A stretch of DNA of 64,000 bases from Corythucha ciliata (GCA_038030265.1 CM075943.1:6758001-6822000), one strand, 5' to 3'; counted from the stretch's first letter, positions 11,891-24,340 are shown. The notes: generated by a model not told the origin, from the letters alone. Numbers and translations: made by a program.

Positions 11891-12430
11891 TCCAGTATTC
11901 GCGAATTAGCTATTTTTTTGAATTTTAGCCCTGAATTAGCTATTTTTCAACTTTTATCTACGAGAACTAGCGATTTTTCTCAATTTTAGTCACAAAGTTG
12001 CCTGGAGAAACCACGATTAGAATTTTCTCACTATTAGCTGATCAATCTGGATTATTCGAATCATTTCCACAGCCGCGAATCAGCGCGTTCTCTCGATTAT
12101 GACAAACGAATTAGCGTTTTTCTCTATTTTAAGCCGCAAATCAGTGTTTGTTTTTTGCTACGAATGGACACTTTTTGGTCATTTTAACCGCTTTTTGAAG
12201 AATTTTTGCCAATTACTTAGATTATCTTACTTATAGATTAGCACACTAGCACATTTTTCTCAATTTCATCCGTCATAAGGTGTGGGAGGGGGTAAGGGCT
12301 TTTTGTCTATTTTAGCCGTGAAGTTCGGATACGTCGAATTAGAGTACTATTCTTAATTTTAGTGGCAAATGAGCGATAGGTCTCAATATTAGCCGCGAAC
12401 CAACGTTTAAAAATATAAAAATCATACTTT
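11891..12430 (-). repeat. Type A array, reverse, very degenerate
   Basis: Units such as CGCGAATTAGCTATTTTT and TCTCAATTTTAG recur with poor spacing, more eroded than at 9 kb. Confidence 0.65.
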
Positions 12431-14460
12431 TAACGCTCTTTCTATCTCTCAAATAGCGATAACGAGCTGTTGCCTGTTCTACAGGGGCAATTCACAGTTT
12501 TTGACTGGTGAAATTGGGAAAAAGTTCTAATGCGCTGTTCTTGGGTCAAGTCTGCGGCCCAAACGGACCGTGTAGAGGGCCAAAAAACCATACTACCAGA
12601 AGTACGGTACTACCATAAGTAGTACAGTCCTTCTTGGTCGCACCGTGAATAGATGTGAAGGAAAAGTTCCGGTATAGTCTCACAATCAGAAGTAGGTGAC
12701 AGTTTTTCGGCCCCATGTGTTCTTTCGTTGGTCACGAGTGTCAATCATTTCTTTTATTCTCACTCCCCTCCCCTCTCGTCCTTCTCAATCAAATAAAACT
12801 TGAGTTTCAACTCTGGCAGTTGTAAGCAATTTAGACGAGGATTACGTCAAATGGATGCTACGAAACGATTTATTTGCTCTCTCGTATCGTTCTTGAAGTA
12901 GTCGAGAGAGAAAAGGTGAGCGAGAGTGAAAATAAGGAGAAAAGTTGCGAGTCTTGTAAAGAGAATGAAAGTAAGCAAGAAGCCGATATCCCCTCCAACC
13001 TCCCCCTACCAACAGTGTACACTCTGTACAAGTCACCCCTTTCCCATATACTTTTTTTCACACCCAACATCCATTACAACTTTTTATTACCTCGCTCATC
13101 CCTAACATCTCCCCCTTATACCGTTCACCCTTTCTCACCCATCCATAAGAATCTTTTCACGTGTCCCCCCCCCCTCAACACAACTTCTTCTACCCCCCCC
13201 CTTTTTCCTCCGATGCCACTTTCCTTGCCTTTTTCGTCTTATTGGCTCGCCCTCAACCCCCCCCCCTTATCCATCGCAAGATACATCCGTCTTCCATCTC
13301 AACGCAAGAGAAAAACGGAGGCAGAAGGCTTTCCGCCTTATTTCACACCCGTCTCTTTCTCTATGTAGTGCTCTCACCCTCCCCCCATCCCATCTACATT
13401 CATCTCAAACCTTAACACACTTTCAGGAGTCCTCTCTTTTATCTCAACCCTCCTCTTTCCTATCTTCTTAATTCAGAAAGTTAACCTTAAAGTCACCCTT
13501 TTTGTACTCGTAATTGTCTTGGGGGTTGCTTTTTTTAAAGAAATGTCTTAAAAGTGTTGTGTAGAACAGGAAAAATACTAAGTTTTAATTAAGGAGCTCA
13601 AATCAAATAATGTAACCAGTGCCTCGGGTCTCAGAGGGGGGGGGGGGCTACTTCGAGGATTACGAGGAAAAAAGTATACCTAGTTATAATTAAAACAACT
13701 CGTAGTGAAAAAGACTATTAAAACCCCAGGAATATTACGATAACGGCTCTGATTTTCTAGGCAAAAACTTGCGGTTTACCTCGAATTACCTGTTGGCGAG
13801 AAAGACTCGCCGCGTATAGCGGGAGCTGCTCCCAAGTCGTTAGCAAACTCTCTCCTCCCTCGAATATTTGCTCAAGAAAGAGAGAGAGAGAGAGAGAGAC
13901 AGAAAAAACTAATTAAAAAACTTTACTTAAGAAGACCCCCCCCCCCACTCACTTTTCCTTATACCATTCCATTTTCTTTTCTTAATCTTTTTATAACGAA
14001 AACGACAATTTCTGTTTTCTTTTCGTCGTGAATATTATACGTCGCAAATTGCGCTCGTGAAGTTTTTAAAAAAACACAAGCTCAACCTGTAAGTTACGGA
14101 CGAATTTTTTCTCGTCTTTATACGTGGAGTGAGTCTCATGAAAGAGTCGATCAGGTTCAGAGGCGAACGGAGTTGGTTTGAGTGGGGGAGTGATTTGCAA
14201 TTTAAATTTGTGTCGGTCACCTAATAATTTGTCGATCTCATTCTAATTAATATAGTGGTGGCGTCGGAATAGAAGGTCGCATTAATTAAATGCATTTTTG
14301 CTCCGATAGGCTGGTGTCGGAATAAACATTTTTCAATTATTGAAACGCTCTAAATTCATAACAAAAATATGCTTTTACCACTGGGGCAGGGGGCCCGGGG
14401 AAAGCATTGGAGAATCAAGTGTTTTGTTTTATCTGACACGCCAATACAAAAATCAATATT
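12431..14460. other. Unique-looking stretch with strong pyrimidine bias
   Basis: No supported gene. From about 13000 to 13500 the plus strand is very rich in C and T, with several C runs, so the open frames there (12874-13368 and 13161-13415) are composition artefacts. A (GA)n microsatellite lies at 13879-13899. A 12-G run lies near 13637-13648. Confidence 0.5.
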
Positions 14461-14735
14461 CCCTCCCCACGGCGGCTAAAATTGAAAAATAAATAAATAA
14501 ATAGATAAATAAATAAAAGTTCGAAATGTACGTCAAGGAAAAACGATTTGTGGAGAAAACTGAGAAAAACCGTCAATTTGCGCCTAAAACTGAGAAAAAG
14601 CGCTCATTCGGAGCGTGAATCAAGAAGTAGCGTTCGTTACTCGCGTTCGGTAAAATCGCTAACTATCGGCTTGAATTGAGAAAAAGCGTTAGTTGGCGGC
14701 CATAATTTAGAATTAATCGCTCATTTGCACCAAAC
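14461..14735 (+). repeat. (AAAT)n microsatellite and type A array
   Basis: An AAAT-type microsatellite at about 14488-14519 is followed by degenerate forward type A units. Confidence 0.65.
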
Positions 14736-14829
14736 CAGATTTTTTTTCACTTGAAAAAAAAAAGGACCGTGGGCTACTTCCGAGCCCATAAAAAACAACT
14801 GCAAACTTACAGTTTCGCGGATATTTATG

Positions 14830-14941
14830 GCGTTTTCCATTTATACATAAAATTCCGCTCTGGAGCCGAGCATTTCCACCCGTCTTTTCCGTTACCATAT
14901 GATATAATTCAAAGAAGACGGATGGAAATGCTCGGCTCCAA
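14830..14941. mobile_element. Palindromic MITE family P1, right end truncated
   Basis: It starts GCGTTTTCCATTTATAC, runs through GGAGCCGAGCATTTCC and ACCCGTCTTTTCC, turns at CATATGATATAATTCA and returns through the complementary arm to GCTCGGCTCC. It matches the complete copy at 46741-46880, and a diverged copy lies at 39073-39212. The final outer arm is missing here. Confidence 0.75.
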
Positions 14942-14973
14942 GGTAAAAGTAGTGGGTCATTATTGGAGTTGAC

Positions 14974-15120
14974 CAGGGGGCCTGTTCTGCAAAATTTCAT
15001 AGTGTTCCTAGGAATATCCTTTCCACCCGTCCGACCCGAATTAAATCACATGTTGATGGGGAGAACGGGTGGAAAGAGACAGTGATAGCGACAGTCAAAA
15101 GTTATAGAACAGGCCCCCAG
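14974..15120. mobile_element. Hairpin MITE with GGGGGCCTGTTCT ends
   Basis: The left end CAGGGGGCCTGTTCT pairs with the right end AGAACAGGCCCCCAG. A second paired block CTTTCCACCCGT lies inside each arm. About 147 bp, non-coding. Confidence 0.7.
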
Positions 15121-15159
15121 TTAGAGTCAAGTTCTGGGTGCTCCGCATTAAATGGTTAG

Positions 15160-15612
15160 GGGAGGAAACAGACGGGGAGAGCGAAAAGGAGGTTGAGGAT
15201 TGCGGCGGCGGCCATTTCGAAGGCCCTGGAGGAGGTGGAGGAGGAGCTTCTCCGCTCTCTCCGAAGGAGTAACGTGCGGGTTTTGCAGGTGAACGCCCAG
15301 CATAGCAAGACCGCTGCAGACGACGTGGCGGTGATACTGGGCAGACTAATGCTCACCACCTAGCGTGGGGTTCCTCTAATACATACAAACCGGCCTGGAG
15401 AGGAACTGATAAAAGATTTGATAATATTTGGGTTCGGCCGTGGAAATTGTTGGGGAGGGAGCCTACCTTCGTGGTGCGGAACAGACAAGAGGTATTGGGT
15501 ATAACCCACAGTCTAGGTACAACCGGCAGGTGGATCTCGGGGTGGAGGGTAGGAGACAGAGTAATAACTTCTGATCATAGGCCTATCTTGTTTGAGCTAA
15601 GTGTCAAGCCTA
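15160..15612 (+). pseudogene. R1/LOA-like retrotransposon endonuclease fragment
   Basis: Plus-strand translation gives the start of an APE-type endonuclease, RVLQVNAQHSKTAADD (about 15275-15325), and its C-terminal end, LLGREPTFVVRNRQEVL through ISGWRVGDRV to SDHRPILFELSV (15445-15605). SDHRP holds the conserved SDH box. The middle of the domain is missing and stops separate the parts (for example after GRLMLTT near 15360). The wording fits the R1/LOA/I group and differs from the jockey-like copy at the left edge. It may be the same family as the RT copy at 29.4-30.6 kb, but the parts do not overlap, so this is unproven. Confidence 0.75.
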
Positions 15613-15639
15613 GCCTAGGTGTCAAGGAGCTAAGCCTTC

Positions 15640-16070
15640 CTGTATACTGTGGTTGGAGCTTTGGTGTGGTTTGGGGCTGTGCTGTGGTTTGAAGCTTTGT
15701 TGTGACTGGACCTTCTTTGAGGTTGGAGCTTTACAGTGGTCTGAAGCTTTCCTTTGGTTACGAGTTTTGCTGTGGTTAGAGGGTTTGTGCTGTGGTTCGA
15801 TGCTGTGGAGCTCTGCTGTGGTTAGGGCTTTAATGTGATTAGAGCTTTTTGTGGACACAGCTTTATTGTGACAAGAGCTTTGCTGTGTTTTGGTAGTTGA
15901 GGGCGTTGCTGCGTTTTGGGGCGTTTCTGTGATTGGGAGCTTTGTTGTGGTTTGGGGCTATTTTGTGGTTTAGAGCTTTGCAGTGGTTTGGAACTTTGAT
16001 GTGGTTTGGACTACTGCTGTTGTTGGGGCTTTAATGTGGCTTAGAGCTTCTTGTGGACACAGCTTTTATG
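15640..16070 (-). repeat. Type C 17-bp array
   Basis: Many reverse-orientation units GAGCTTTGCTGTGGTTG with point changes. The open frames at 15447-15692, 15622-15858, 15653-15838 and 15983-16204 partly or wholly read through it. Confidence 0.75.
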
Positions 16071-16259
16071 GTAGGAGCGTTCAGTGCCGGCTTTGGGGAG
16101 GGACGACTGCCCGGGGGCGCCGTGTCCTAGAGAGCGCGTCTAGCAAAACGAGGAATACTATATTTCAAAGCGTCACTTTACCCGCGAGTTTCGCACTAAG
16201 CTAAGATTGTTTGCTGTGAAGTGATTCTTTCGTCAAGAGATTGCCGCTGTTCAAATAAC

Positions 16260-17400
16260 CATTTTCTTCAAAGGACAAGCGAAAAGTGTTAATTCGCGTC
16301 TCCTGGAGCCGGCAAATTTGCGGTTAAAATTAAAAAAAAATCGCTGATCTCTAGTTTTTGTAGGTCCTTAGGCGGGTAAAAAATTGAGTAGGCGCACTAA
16401 TGTGCTGTGGACTTCGGGTAAGTGGCTAAAAGTTTGAAAAGTGCAAATATTCGTGCCTAAAATCGGGAAAAAATCACTAATTAGAGGTTTCTCGATGCAA
16501 CTTTCAGACGCTAATTTGGGACAGAAATTTAGAAAAGTGGCTAGTTCACGTTTGAAACTGAGAATAATCTCTGATTCCAGTGAATCAGAAATTCTTCTCA
16601 ATTTCAGCCGTGAATCAGCCATTTTTCTGTCCGCACACAAAGTGAGAAAAAGCGCTGACTAACGGCTGAAATTAAGAAAAATACTTGGCTAATTCGCGGA
16701 GTGAAAGGGTTGGCTGCGGCTAAAATTGAGAAAAAGCGCTATAATCGCGGATTCAGTGTAGAAAAAGCATTAATTCGCCGTTAAATTTACCAAAAAACGC
16801 TAATTCAGGGCTAAAATGGTAAAAAAAAAATTCTAGAATTCAATAATGGATCTGTGAAATAGCACTAATTTGTGCCCAAAATTACGACAACGTCAATTTT
16901 CAGCTTCATACAAGGCAAGTTTGTTGCTCAAACTAAAAAAAAAAGCCTTAATTCATTGCTAAAAGTGAATAAAATAGCTAATTCACGGATAAAATCGAGA
17001 AAAATCGCTGATTCGTGGCTAAAATGGAGAAAAATTGGTAATTAAACAATCAAAGTGAGAAGAAGCACTGACGTGTGGACAAAACGATAATAAAATTATA
17101 GATAAAATTGAGGAGACGCCAATTCGCGGCTTCCGAGGTTGCAGAAAGCGAAAAAATCGCTAATCCGCGACTAAATCGGGGGGGGGGGGGAGCGCTAATT
17201 CTCGGTGAAAATTTGGACAAAATTCACATTCACGGCTGAAATGTAGAAAATCGCTAATTACCGGGGTAAAACACTAATAAACTTAAGAAAAATGGCTAGG
17301 GTTAAACTAAGAATACTTGAAAATTTACAGAAACAATTTGAAGAATTTTTGCAAATTCAACACCAAATCAAGGCTCCTGAAGGCAACTTCATGGGGGGGG
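16260..17400 (+). repeat. Type A array, forward
   Basis: Units of about 30 bp such as TAATTCGCGG, TAAAATTGAGAAAAA and GCTGATTCGTGGC run to about 17350. A 14-G run lies near 17178-17191. Overlapping short frames on both strands (16368-16662) are artefacts. Confidence 0.8.
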
Positions 17401-17439
17401 GAGGGCGCTGATGAAAGATTCGCCCGGGGGCGCCAAATG

Positions 17440-17535
17440 CTGGTCGCATTGCTGTGGTTTGGTGTATTGCGGTTGTTCGGAGCTTTTTTGTGGTTCGGAG
17501 ATTTGCTGCATTTGCAGTGGTTTGGTGGGAAGGAG
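17440..17535 (-). repeat. Type C fragment
   Basis: Five or so eroded TGTGGTTTGG-type units. Five overlapping open frames on both strands across this spot show low-complexity composition and do not indicate coding. Confidence 0.5.
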
Positions 17536-17599
17536 CGAGTGGGGATGGTCGGGGGGGGGGGGTCTTCGAAAGGTGCCCATTGATTCCCATCTTTGGGCC

Positions 17600-19088
17600 C
17601 GAACATTCTCTCCGAGGCCTTGAAGGAGACCACCTTATAGTCGCAAGAAAGTACAAGACGATTTGTTCACAAACGTCCGCCGAGTCCAAATCTCCTTGGA
17701 TATAATTGTTCATTTTCAATCGTGTTTGATCGTTTAAACAGCCAGTTTTATGCACAGGCCGGGCCAGCGAGCCTCCGCATGCAACGAGGCAATGTCTCGG
17801 GCTTCACAGCTGTCCCTCAAGACTCGCAGTTCGTCCATTCTTCCAACAAATCCACCCCCCCCCACCCCTTTAATTTGAAGGGTTTAATTTAAGTTGACAA
17901 TGGACTGCATTATAAAAGCCGTAGCTAAAATGTCAGTTCCGACACTCTTTTTCTTGGGTGAAATCGCCGTATTACTCAATGAGATCGTAAGCTAAATTAT
18001 AAAAATAAAATGGACCATCGATGCACCGAAAAGGTGAACTATAAAGATGTTAATCAAAGTGGGGAAAATGTACGAGTCACCAACAAATGTGGAATTTACA
18101 GTTGGCTTGGTGAATTGATGTTGAAGAAAGGGAGGCGCTCCCCCTCCCCTCCTTCCCATCATCGTACTGATAAATCTTCATGGTTTTATCAAGATGCTAC
18201 TTTTGGCAACGGAACCAAAAGGATTAGGGAGCAATCCTCTGCACTTGACAAACTTTTAACGATCTCAATGGTAAAAGAAGAGAGATAAAAAGAACTCTTC
18301 GTGGCCGCTTCCACCACAACGTAACTACGCGTTGATAACGTTCTTTCGTTCACAAAGTCAACGATTGAAAATCAGATATCAGGATAGTGGTCTACACACT
18401 TTTTTTTGGGCCATGCAAAACTGAACCTCTCACTGTCCTTTTATTTTTTAGACGCCTCTGACAAAGTCTCAAGGGGGACTTATAATTAATTTCTCCGCCT
18501 CCCCTCCCCCCCCGCTTACCTTTGATTGCCTCTCGAGAGGGTTGCTGGGTGTGGTTAAGTGATAGGCAGAGGGAGACTGGTTATAAAGGAGAGAATTGGA
18601 GAAATTCCCGAACGCGTGTAATGAACTTAACATTTCTTCCGGGATGGTTCTCTTGCTTGTTATTCGATCTGAGTATTTCATTAAAGACTCTCTTAAGAAA
18701 AGGAGAATGCCTCTTGTCTTTAGTAATAAATCGTCAAATGAAAGAATAGGAATGATGAGGTTGGAGGGGAGGTTGAAGCTTCGCTCTTGTCTGAACTTTT
18801 TTTTTTTTTTTCCTAGGGGCGGCGCGGCGGTTGTTGCAAATCAGCATGAATACCAATGAGAAGAACCGAAAAGGAATTCAAAGAAACAACGTCGTTATCT
18901 GTGAGTTTATGTTGAATACGCCCGTGATAAATATTTTTGCTACGCTGATAAAATTAAAGTGTTGGGAGAAAAGGGGTTGAAGGAGCGGGAATTAGTTAGG
19001 CAACAATCAGCAATACAAGGAGAGCTTTGCGTGTTTGTGCCTAGTGTGAAATGGCTGGGTCTTGAAAGTCGACAGCGACTTGTTTTCG

Positions 19089-19128
<40 letters not shown>

Positions 19129-20230
19129 ACCGCCCACACACCACAAATGCATAAAATATGCATTTATTTGCACTTGGTGGATCGCGTGACCGACTTAGTT
19201 ATTTCTAGTAGAATTTGCATGAGTGGAATTATGTCGTTGAAAATGAAAAGCTAAAAAGTTTTGAATTGATATTTTTGTAGGTAGAGGCCGTAGGGGTTGG
19301 ACCATCAGCGAATCTTTGTCAGAGCACTCTTTCTCAGGGGGGGGGGAGCTTTTTTAAACTTCCTCCTTTCATCAAATTTGTATAATTTTTTGTCTCTATT
19401 TGTTGTTGTTGTTTTGTTGTTTTTTTCACTCTTTTCCTCCAACGTGGATTATTCTCCCACCAATGCTCAACCTTTTTTGAAGGGAGCGCCTCTAATACGT
19501 GCTTGTAATTCACCTAAGACCAGCAAAGACGGCACGAACTCTTCCCCACAGTTCACCCCCCCCCCTTCATTCCACCCCCGTCCTTGCCACTTTCTCACCA
19601 CACTTCTCTTGTACCCTTTTATTCCCCGCAAAAAAGGAACGTGCCTCGAATGGGGCATTCGGAACTCCACGGGAGGTCTGATCTTTATTTTACAAAAATT
19701 CCCGCTCCTTCTCACCTACACAACCGTTTTTTTTAAATTTATATCGTGAAGATAATAATTATTTTCCATCTTTTAGCGTGCAGTGGAGATGGCAATGTGT
19801 GGAAGAGGGGGGAGGGGTAGAGATTGCTTTTGGATAAAGCGCAGTATCTGCAGGTCAAATAATCAAAAAGTTGGTAATTGGTAACCAATTTTTCTATAGA
19901 TAACGGAATAGCGCGTGGTTTAACGTCCCGGTTGTGCAGTACCATACTGTGCTACCCCCCCCCCCTTCTTGATACACACCCTTGGCCCCTTTTTTGTCTC
20001 AGTTTATGTTGCTAACATTTTAATAATATTCTGTGATAGGGAAAAAATTAATTAACCGGTGGGATGTCGTGGTAGGCGGCCTTTCTCCACCCCCGAACCC
20101 CCCCGAAAGTGCCTCCACTTTTAATTCAGACAGCCCCCGCCCCCTCTTTTTGGTTGGCAATTGTTTTATAATTTTCATGTTCTTCCTTCGACTAAAGGGC
20201 GTAGCCTGGAGAGAGAGGTGGGTGGAGGGC
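17600..20230. other. Unique-looking stretch, no gene
   Basis: I checked the open frames at 18010-18288, 18522-18859, 19297-19749 and 20033-20269 and found no domain, signal or splice pattern. A run of about 33 A lies at 19090-19122. Poly-G or poly-C runs lie near 17852, 19339, 19558 and 19957. Confidence 0.45.
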
Positions 20231-20239
20231 AAAAGGTGG

Positions 20240-21340
20240 GCGCAGAAAAAATCGCTCATTCACTGCTAAATTTGAGAAAAATCCAATTGAGAGAAATAGC
20301 CACAAAAATTACATCATTTGGAGCTAAATATTTGCGGAATTGCTTCGTTTTGGGTCTAAATATCCGCGAATTAGTAAGTTTCGGTTTTTTATTTATATGC
20401 ATAAAAGTGATACCAAGTAGAGCCCCCACCCCTCTGAAAATAATTGCAACATTTGGTTCTAACAGTGGCTGAAAATTCGCGGCATTACGAGATTCACGTC
20501 TTCATTTCAATGACATTGCGAGTAACCGGCCCATTTACAAATCGGACATTTTTCACGAACTCAGCCATTATTCTAAAAAGCAGGCATTATGCACGAATTC
20601 AGCAATTTTCCCAAAAAATCATACACTGTCTACAAAATGAGCACTTTTTCCAAAGAACAGACATTGTTCGCAAAACCAACCGTTTTCCCGGAAATCACCC
20701 ATTTTTCCATAAACCATTTATTATGCTAATTCGGCCATTTTCCCAAAAATCAGACAGTTTATTCAAAATCAGTAATTTTGTGTGAAATCAGCCATTTTCA
20801 TTAAAATCTGTCATTTCCTCAAGAATCAAGGAATGTTTTCAAAATCAGCCGTCTTCCCAAAATTTCGGCATTTGTCACCAAATTGGCAATTTTCCCAAAA
20901 ATTCAGGCCCTTTTTCACAAAATCAGTTATTTTCCCAAAAATCAGACATTGTTCGCAAAATTACGCATTTTTTACGAAATCAGCCATTTTTCTTAGGCTT
21001 CGGTGCATGCGATGTCTGACGAGTTTGGCCCCCCGTTCGTATTTTGACGAGGTTTTCTCTCCCCTAGTAACCACTTTCATTTAAAAGCAGACGTTCGTTT
21101 GTTTAATCGAATTCGTCAGAACACATTTTCGTCAGAAATCGCATGCATAGTAACCGTAGTCTTAAAATGGGACATTTTCTGACGAATAAAGTATGTTTCT
21201 CAAAATCCGCCACTTTTTAAAAAATTAGCTGTTCTTTAGAAAAGCTGGAAATTTTCAACAAAAATTACGTATTTTTCTCGAAATCAGCTATTTCTCTACT
21301 TAACAGTCATTTTTGTACCAAATCAGCCTTGCTGCTAGAG
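20240..21340 (-). repeat. Type A remnant, then type B array in reverse
   Basis: After a few type A and D-like units (20240-20470), type B units dominate: CAGCCATTTTCCCAAAAATC alternating with CATTTTTCACAAAATCAG. A non-repetitive stretch lies at about 20995-21150. The frames at 20444-20785 and 20782-21084 are read-through. Confidence 0.75.
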
Positions 21341-21396
21341 AACCTATACATATAGTTACACACAAGTAGGTACTGACAATATTCGCCATAATGTGG

Positions 21397-22903
21397 TCCA
21401 ATTATACAGGGTGGAACAGGATAAGTGTGAGAAAAAAAATTGGGTGAAAATAGGTCTCATTTGCGATCGAAAACACCATATAAACCATGGTCCGAAAATC
21501 GAAATCCTACGAGATACGATTTTTCTAACGTTTTTTGTGGCTTGCATCACTTTTCTTTACTAAATGCAAGTAAATCGGTTTACACCTGGCATTTGCAACT
21601 TTTGACGATGGATTTGGAAAGAGCTTACTTTGTTCTGTCAGGAAGAGCCATTTTCAATAAAATTCAACTATTTTCTTTGGGCTCAAGAGATGCTCAAAGT
21701 TGTGCAAGTCAAGGATCTCTAATTTTTAAAAAATTCAACCCCCACTTCTCTACACTAAATCTGAGCGTATCGACATCCCATGGGTCGGAAAAACTTCTTT
21801 AATTTGTCCTTTTTAAAATTACTCATGAACGATTTTTCATTTATTCAGCGAGTTTTCGGCAGAAATGGCCATTTCTTGGGAAAAAGAATGATTTTTCTCT
21901 TGAAAATCGCTTGTTTTGACCAACCCAATTTGAACGAGCTTTGTGATTCATAACATGCTAAAACTCATTAAAGCCTTATCCAAAGTTTTCCTTCGAACCG
22001 AATGGAATGCGCACTCCTACCAAAATATCAAAAACTGTCGCTCCGGCAGCTGGCTGTCGGCAAGGGTGCATTTCACTACTGCGAATTTCGGCGCGTTTAG
22101 CTGTTATTCGACGAAATCAGCGCACTTAATGACTCTACTTTTTGATACCAATTTCTGGCTGAATAGTTGCAAATTAACTAATAACGTCGAAGTATGCAGT
22201 AGAGAAATGCACTCTATCCGACACGACCCCCCCCCCCCCCACATGGGTCCCGATCTACGGGAACGACATTTTTCGGACTACACAGTCCGTCCAGTTCAAA
22301 AGAAAACTTTGCTTGATGCTTTAATGACGTTAATCATGCCAAAATTCACTAAGCTCGTTCAAATTTTGTGGATCGAAACAAGCGATTTTGAAGAGAAACC
22401 CCATTCTTTTTTCTAAGAAATGGTCATTTCTGCCGAAAAATCACTGATCAACTAAAAATACGTTCATGAGTAAATTTAATAAGGACACATTGGGGAAGTT
22501 TTTCCGACCCATGGGATGTCGGTGTGCTCAGATTTAGTATAGAAAAGTGGGGGTTGACTTTTTTGAAAAATTAGAAATCCTCGATTTGCAAAACTTTAAG
22601 CAGCTCTCGAGTCCACAGAAAATGGTTGAAATGGTTGAATGGTTGAAATTGGCTATTCCTGACAGAAAAAAGTGTGCTCTTTTCGATTCTGTCGTCAAAA
22701 GTTGCAAAATGTCAGCTGGAAACTGAGTTATTTGAATTTAGTTAAGAAAAGTGATGTGAGTCATTATAAACGTTAGAAAAATCATATCTCGTAGGGTTTT
22801 GATTTTCGGACAATGGTACATAAGGTGTTTTCGGACACAAATGAGGCCTACTTACACCCAAATTTTTTTGTCACACTTATCCTGTTCCACCCTGTATATT
22901 AAG
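21397..22903. mobile_element. 1.5-kb fold-back element with TACAGGGTGGAACAGG ends
   Basis: The left end TATACAGGGTGGAACAGGAT recurs exactly in reverse complement at the right end. The two arms can be matched inward for roughly 700 bp each, with substitutions and small gaps. Matched landmarks include GACATCCCATGGGTCGGAAA (left, near 21775), CATTTCTGCCGAAAA (right, near 22425) and CGTCAAAAGTTGCAA (right, near 22695). The loop is near 22110-22180. Open frames in the arms (21440-21802, 21943-22416) do not resemble a transposase. Confidence 0.8.
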
Positions 22904-23038
22904 AATGTAAGGAAATAATATAATTCATATGATGGAATAAAATAAACAAACGAAAAGTTCATTTTTTGAGGTCGCATTGTTGGTATGATGGGTGGTAATT
23001 TTTGTGTAATGTTGAAATTGATTTATTTAATAATTTAT

Positions 23039-23796
23039 GTACGAGGGATGATCGGAAGTTAAGGTCACAGCAAGTGCGAAAAATCAGGAAGTTGAATTTA
23101 TGAAACTTACATGGAGTGTTACGTAGGTATATATACATATTTTTCCACATAGCCACCATCCAGTTTTTTGCACTTAGTGAGCCGTGGGATCAGTTTTTCA
23201 AGGCCTTGTTTAACTCATCTCCCGCCATCACACTGGCTCATTCGTAGACTGTGTCGCTTTCAGCTTATCATCGGATGAAAAACGTTTTCCACTAAGATGC
23301 TCCTTTAGAAGAGTGAAAATGTAAAAATCTGATGATGCCAGGTCCGGAAATTGGGCGGTGAATGGTTCAAAACATCCCTACCGAAAGAATTCAAAAGGTC
23401 AACAGTTTTGTGGGCAGACCAATGAGTTCTTGAATGAATTCTTTCGGTTGGGATGTTTTGAACCATCCACCCCCACAGTCCAGGACCTGGCACCATCAGA
23501 TGTCTACCTTTTCACTCTTCCAAAAGGAGCATCTCAGTGGAAAACAATTTTCATCCGATGATGAGGTGAAAGACGCAGTCTGCGAATGTGCCAAGGGTGT
23601 GGGCGGGAGAAGAGTTTGACAAGGCCATGAAAAACTGATCCCACGGCTCACTAAGTGCAAAGAACTGGATGGTGACTATGTGGGAAATTAGTTATATTCC
23701 TCCGTAACACTCCACGTAAATTTCATAAATATATTTTCACTTCCTGATTTTTCGCACTTGTTGTGACCTTACTTTCCAAACATCCCTCGTAATACA
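23039..23796. mobile_element. Head-to-head pair of mariner transposase 3' ends
   Basis: The outer ends TACGAGGGATGATCGGAAGT (left) and its diverged complement ACTTTCCAAACATCCCTCGTA (right) are mariner-type inverted terminal repeats. In the right arm the plus strand reads QDLAPSDVYLF (23480-23512), the conserved region just before the third catalytic Asp box (the S-D pair), then DDEVKDAV. In the left arm the minus strand gives LEKLIPRLTKCKKLDGGYVE (23220-23140), the mariner C-terminus. Stops and frame breaks occur in both arms. The arms meet near 23420, each holding about 330 bp of the 3' half, so neither can make transposase. Confidence 0.75.
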
Positions 23797-24340
23797 AATT
23801 GGCTATTCCCCCAAAATCGGGTAATTTTTTTAAAAAATCAATCATTTTTTATGAAAATTACTGATTTCGTGAAAAATACCTGATATTCAGGAAATAAGCG
23901 AATTTCTGGGGAAAAGTACCTATGTAATGTTGTTTAAAATGCCTGATTTTTGAGAAATCGCAGATTTTGTGCAAAATGCCTGATTTTGCGATTAATACCA
24001 GATGTGGAAAAAAATAGCTGTTAATGAAAAAAATTAGTGATTTTGTGAAAAATGCTTTATTTTGTGGGAAATTGCCTTGAATTTTCCAAAAAATCAGCAA
24101 TTTTCCCAAAATTCAGACATTTTTTGCAAAATGAATAATTTTCTTTGTCAGCCATTTTTCACAAAATAGTTCTTTTCGTAAATGTCAGCCAGTTTATTCA
24201 AAATCCGTAATTTCTTGTGCGAAATCAGCCATTTTTCTTAAAATAGGTAATTTCTTTAAGAACAGTATTTTTCTCAACATCAGCCACTTTTTCTGAATTC
24301 ATCTTTTTTTTTTTTTTTTTTTCGCTTCTTTGCATCACAC
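23797..24340. repeat. Type B array, switching orientation
   Basis: Forward-type units (GAAAAATGCCTGATTTTG) run from about 23840 to 24065. Reverse-type units (CAGCCATTTTTC) follow to 24300, ending at a run of about 18 T. Confidence 0.65.

Noticed and set aside
12874..13368. 164-aa plus-strand frame
   Set aside because: Composition follows the polypyrimidine bias (Pro, Ser, Leu-rich), and two other frames are open over the same stretch.
18010..18288. 92-aa plus-strand frame with mixed composition
   Set aside because: No domain, no start context or splice sites of note, and no neighbouring exons; unsupported.
19297..19749. 150-aa plus-strand frame
   Set aside because: T- and C-run driven composition with competing frames on both strands.
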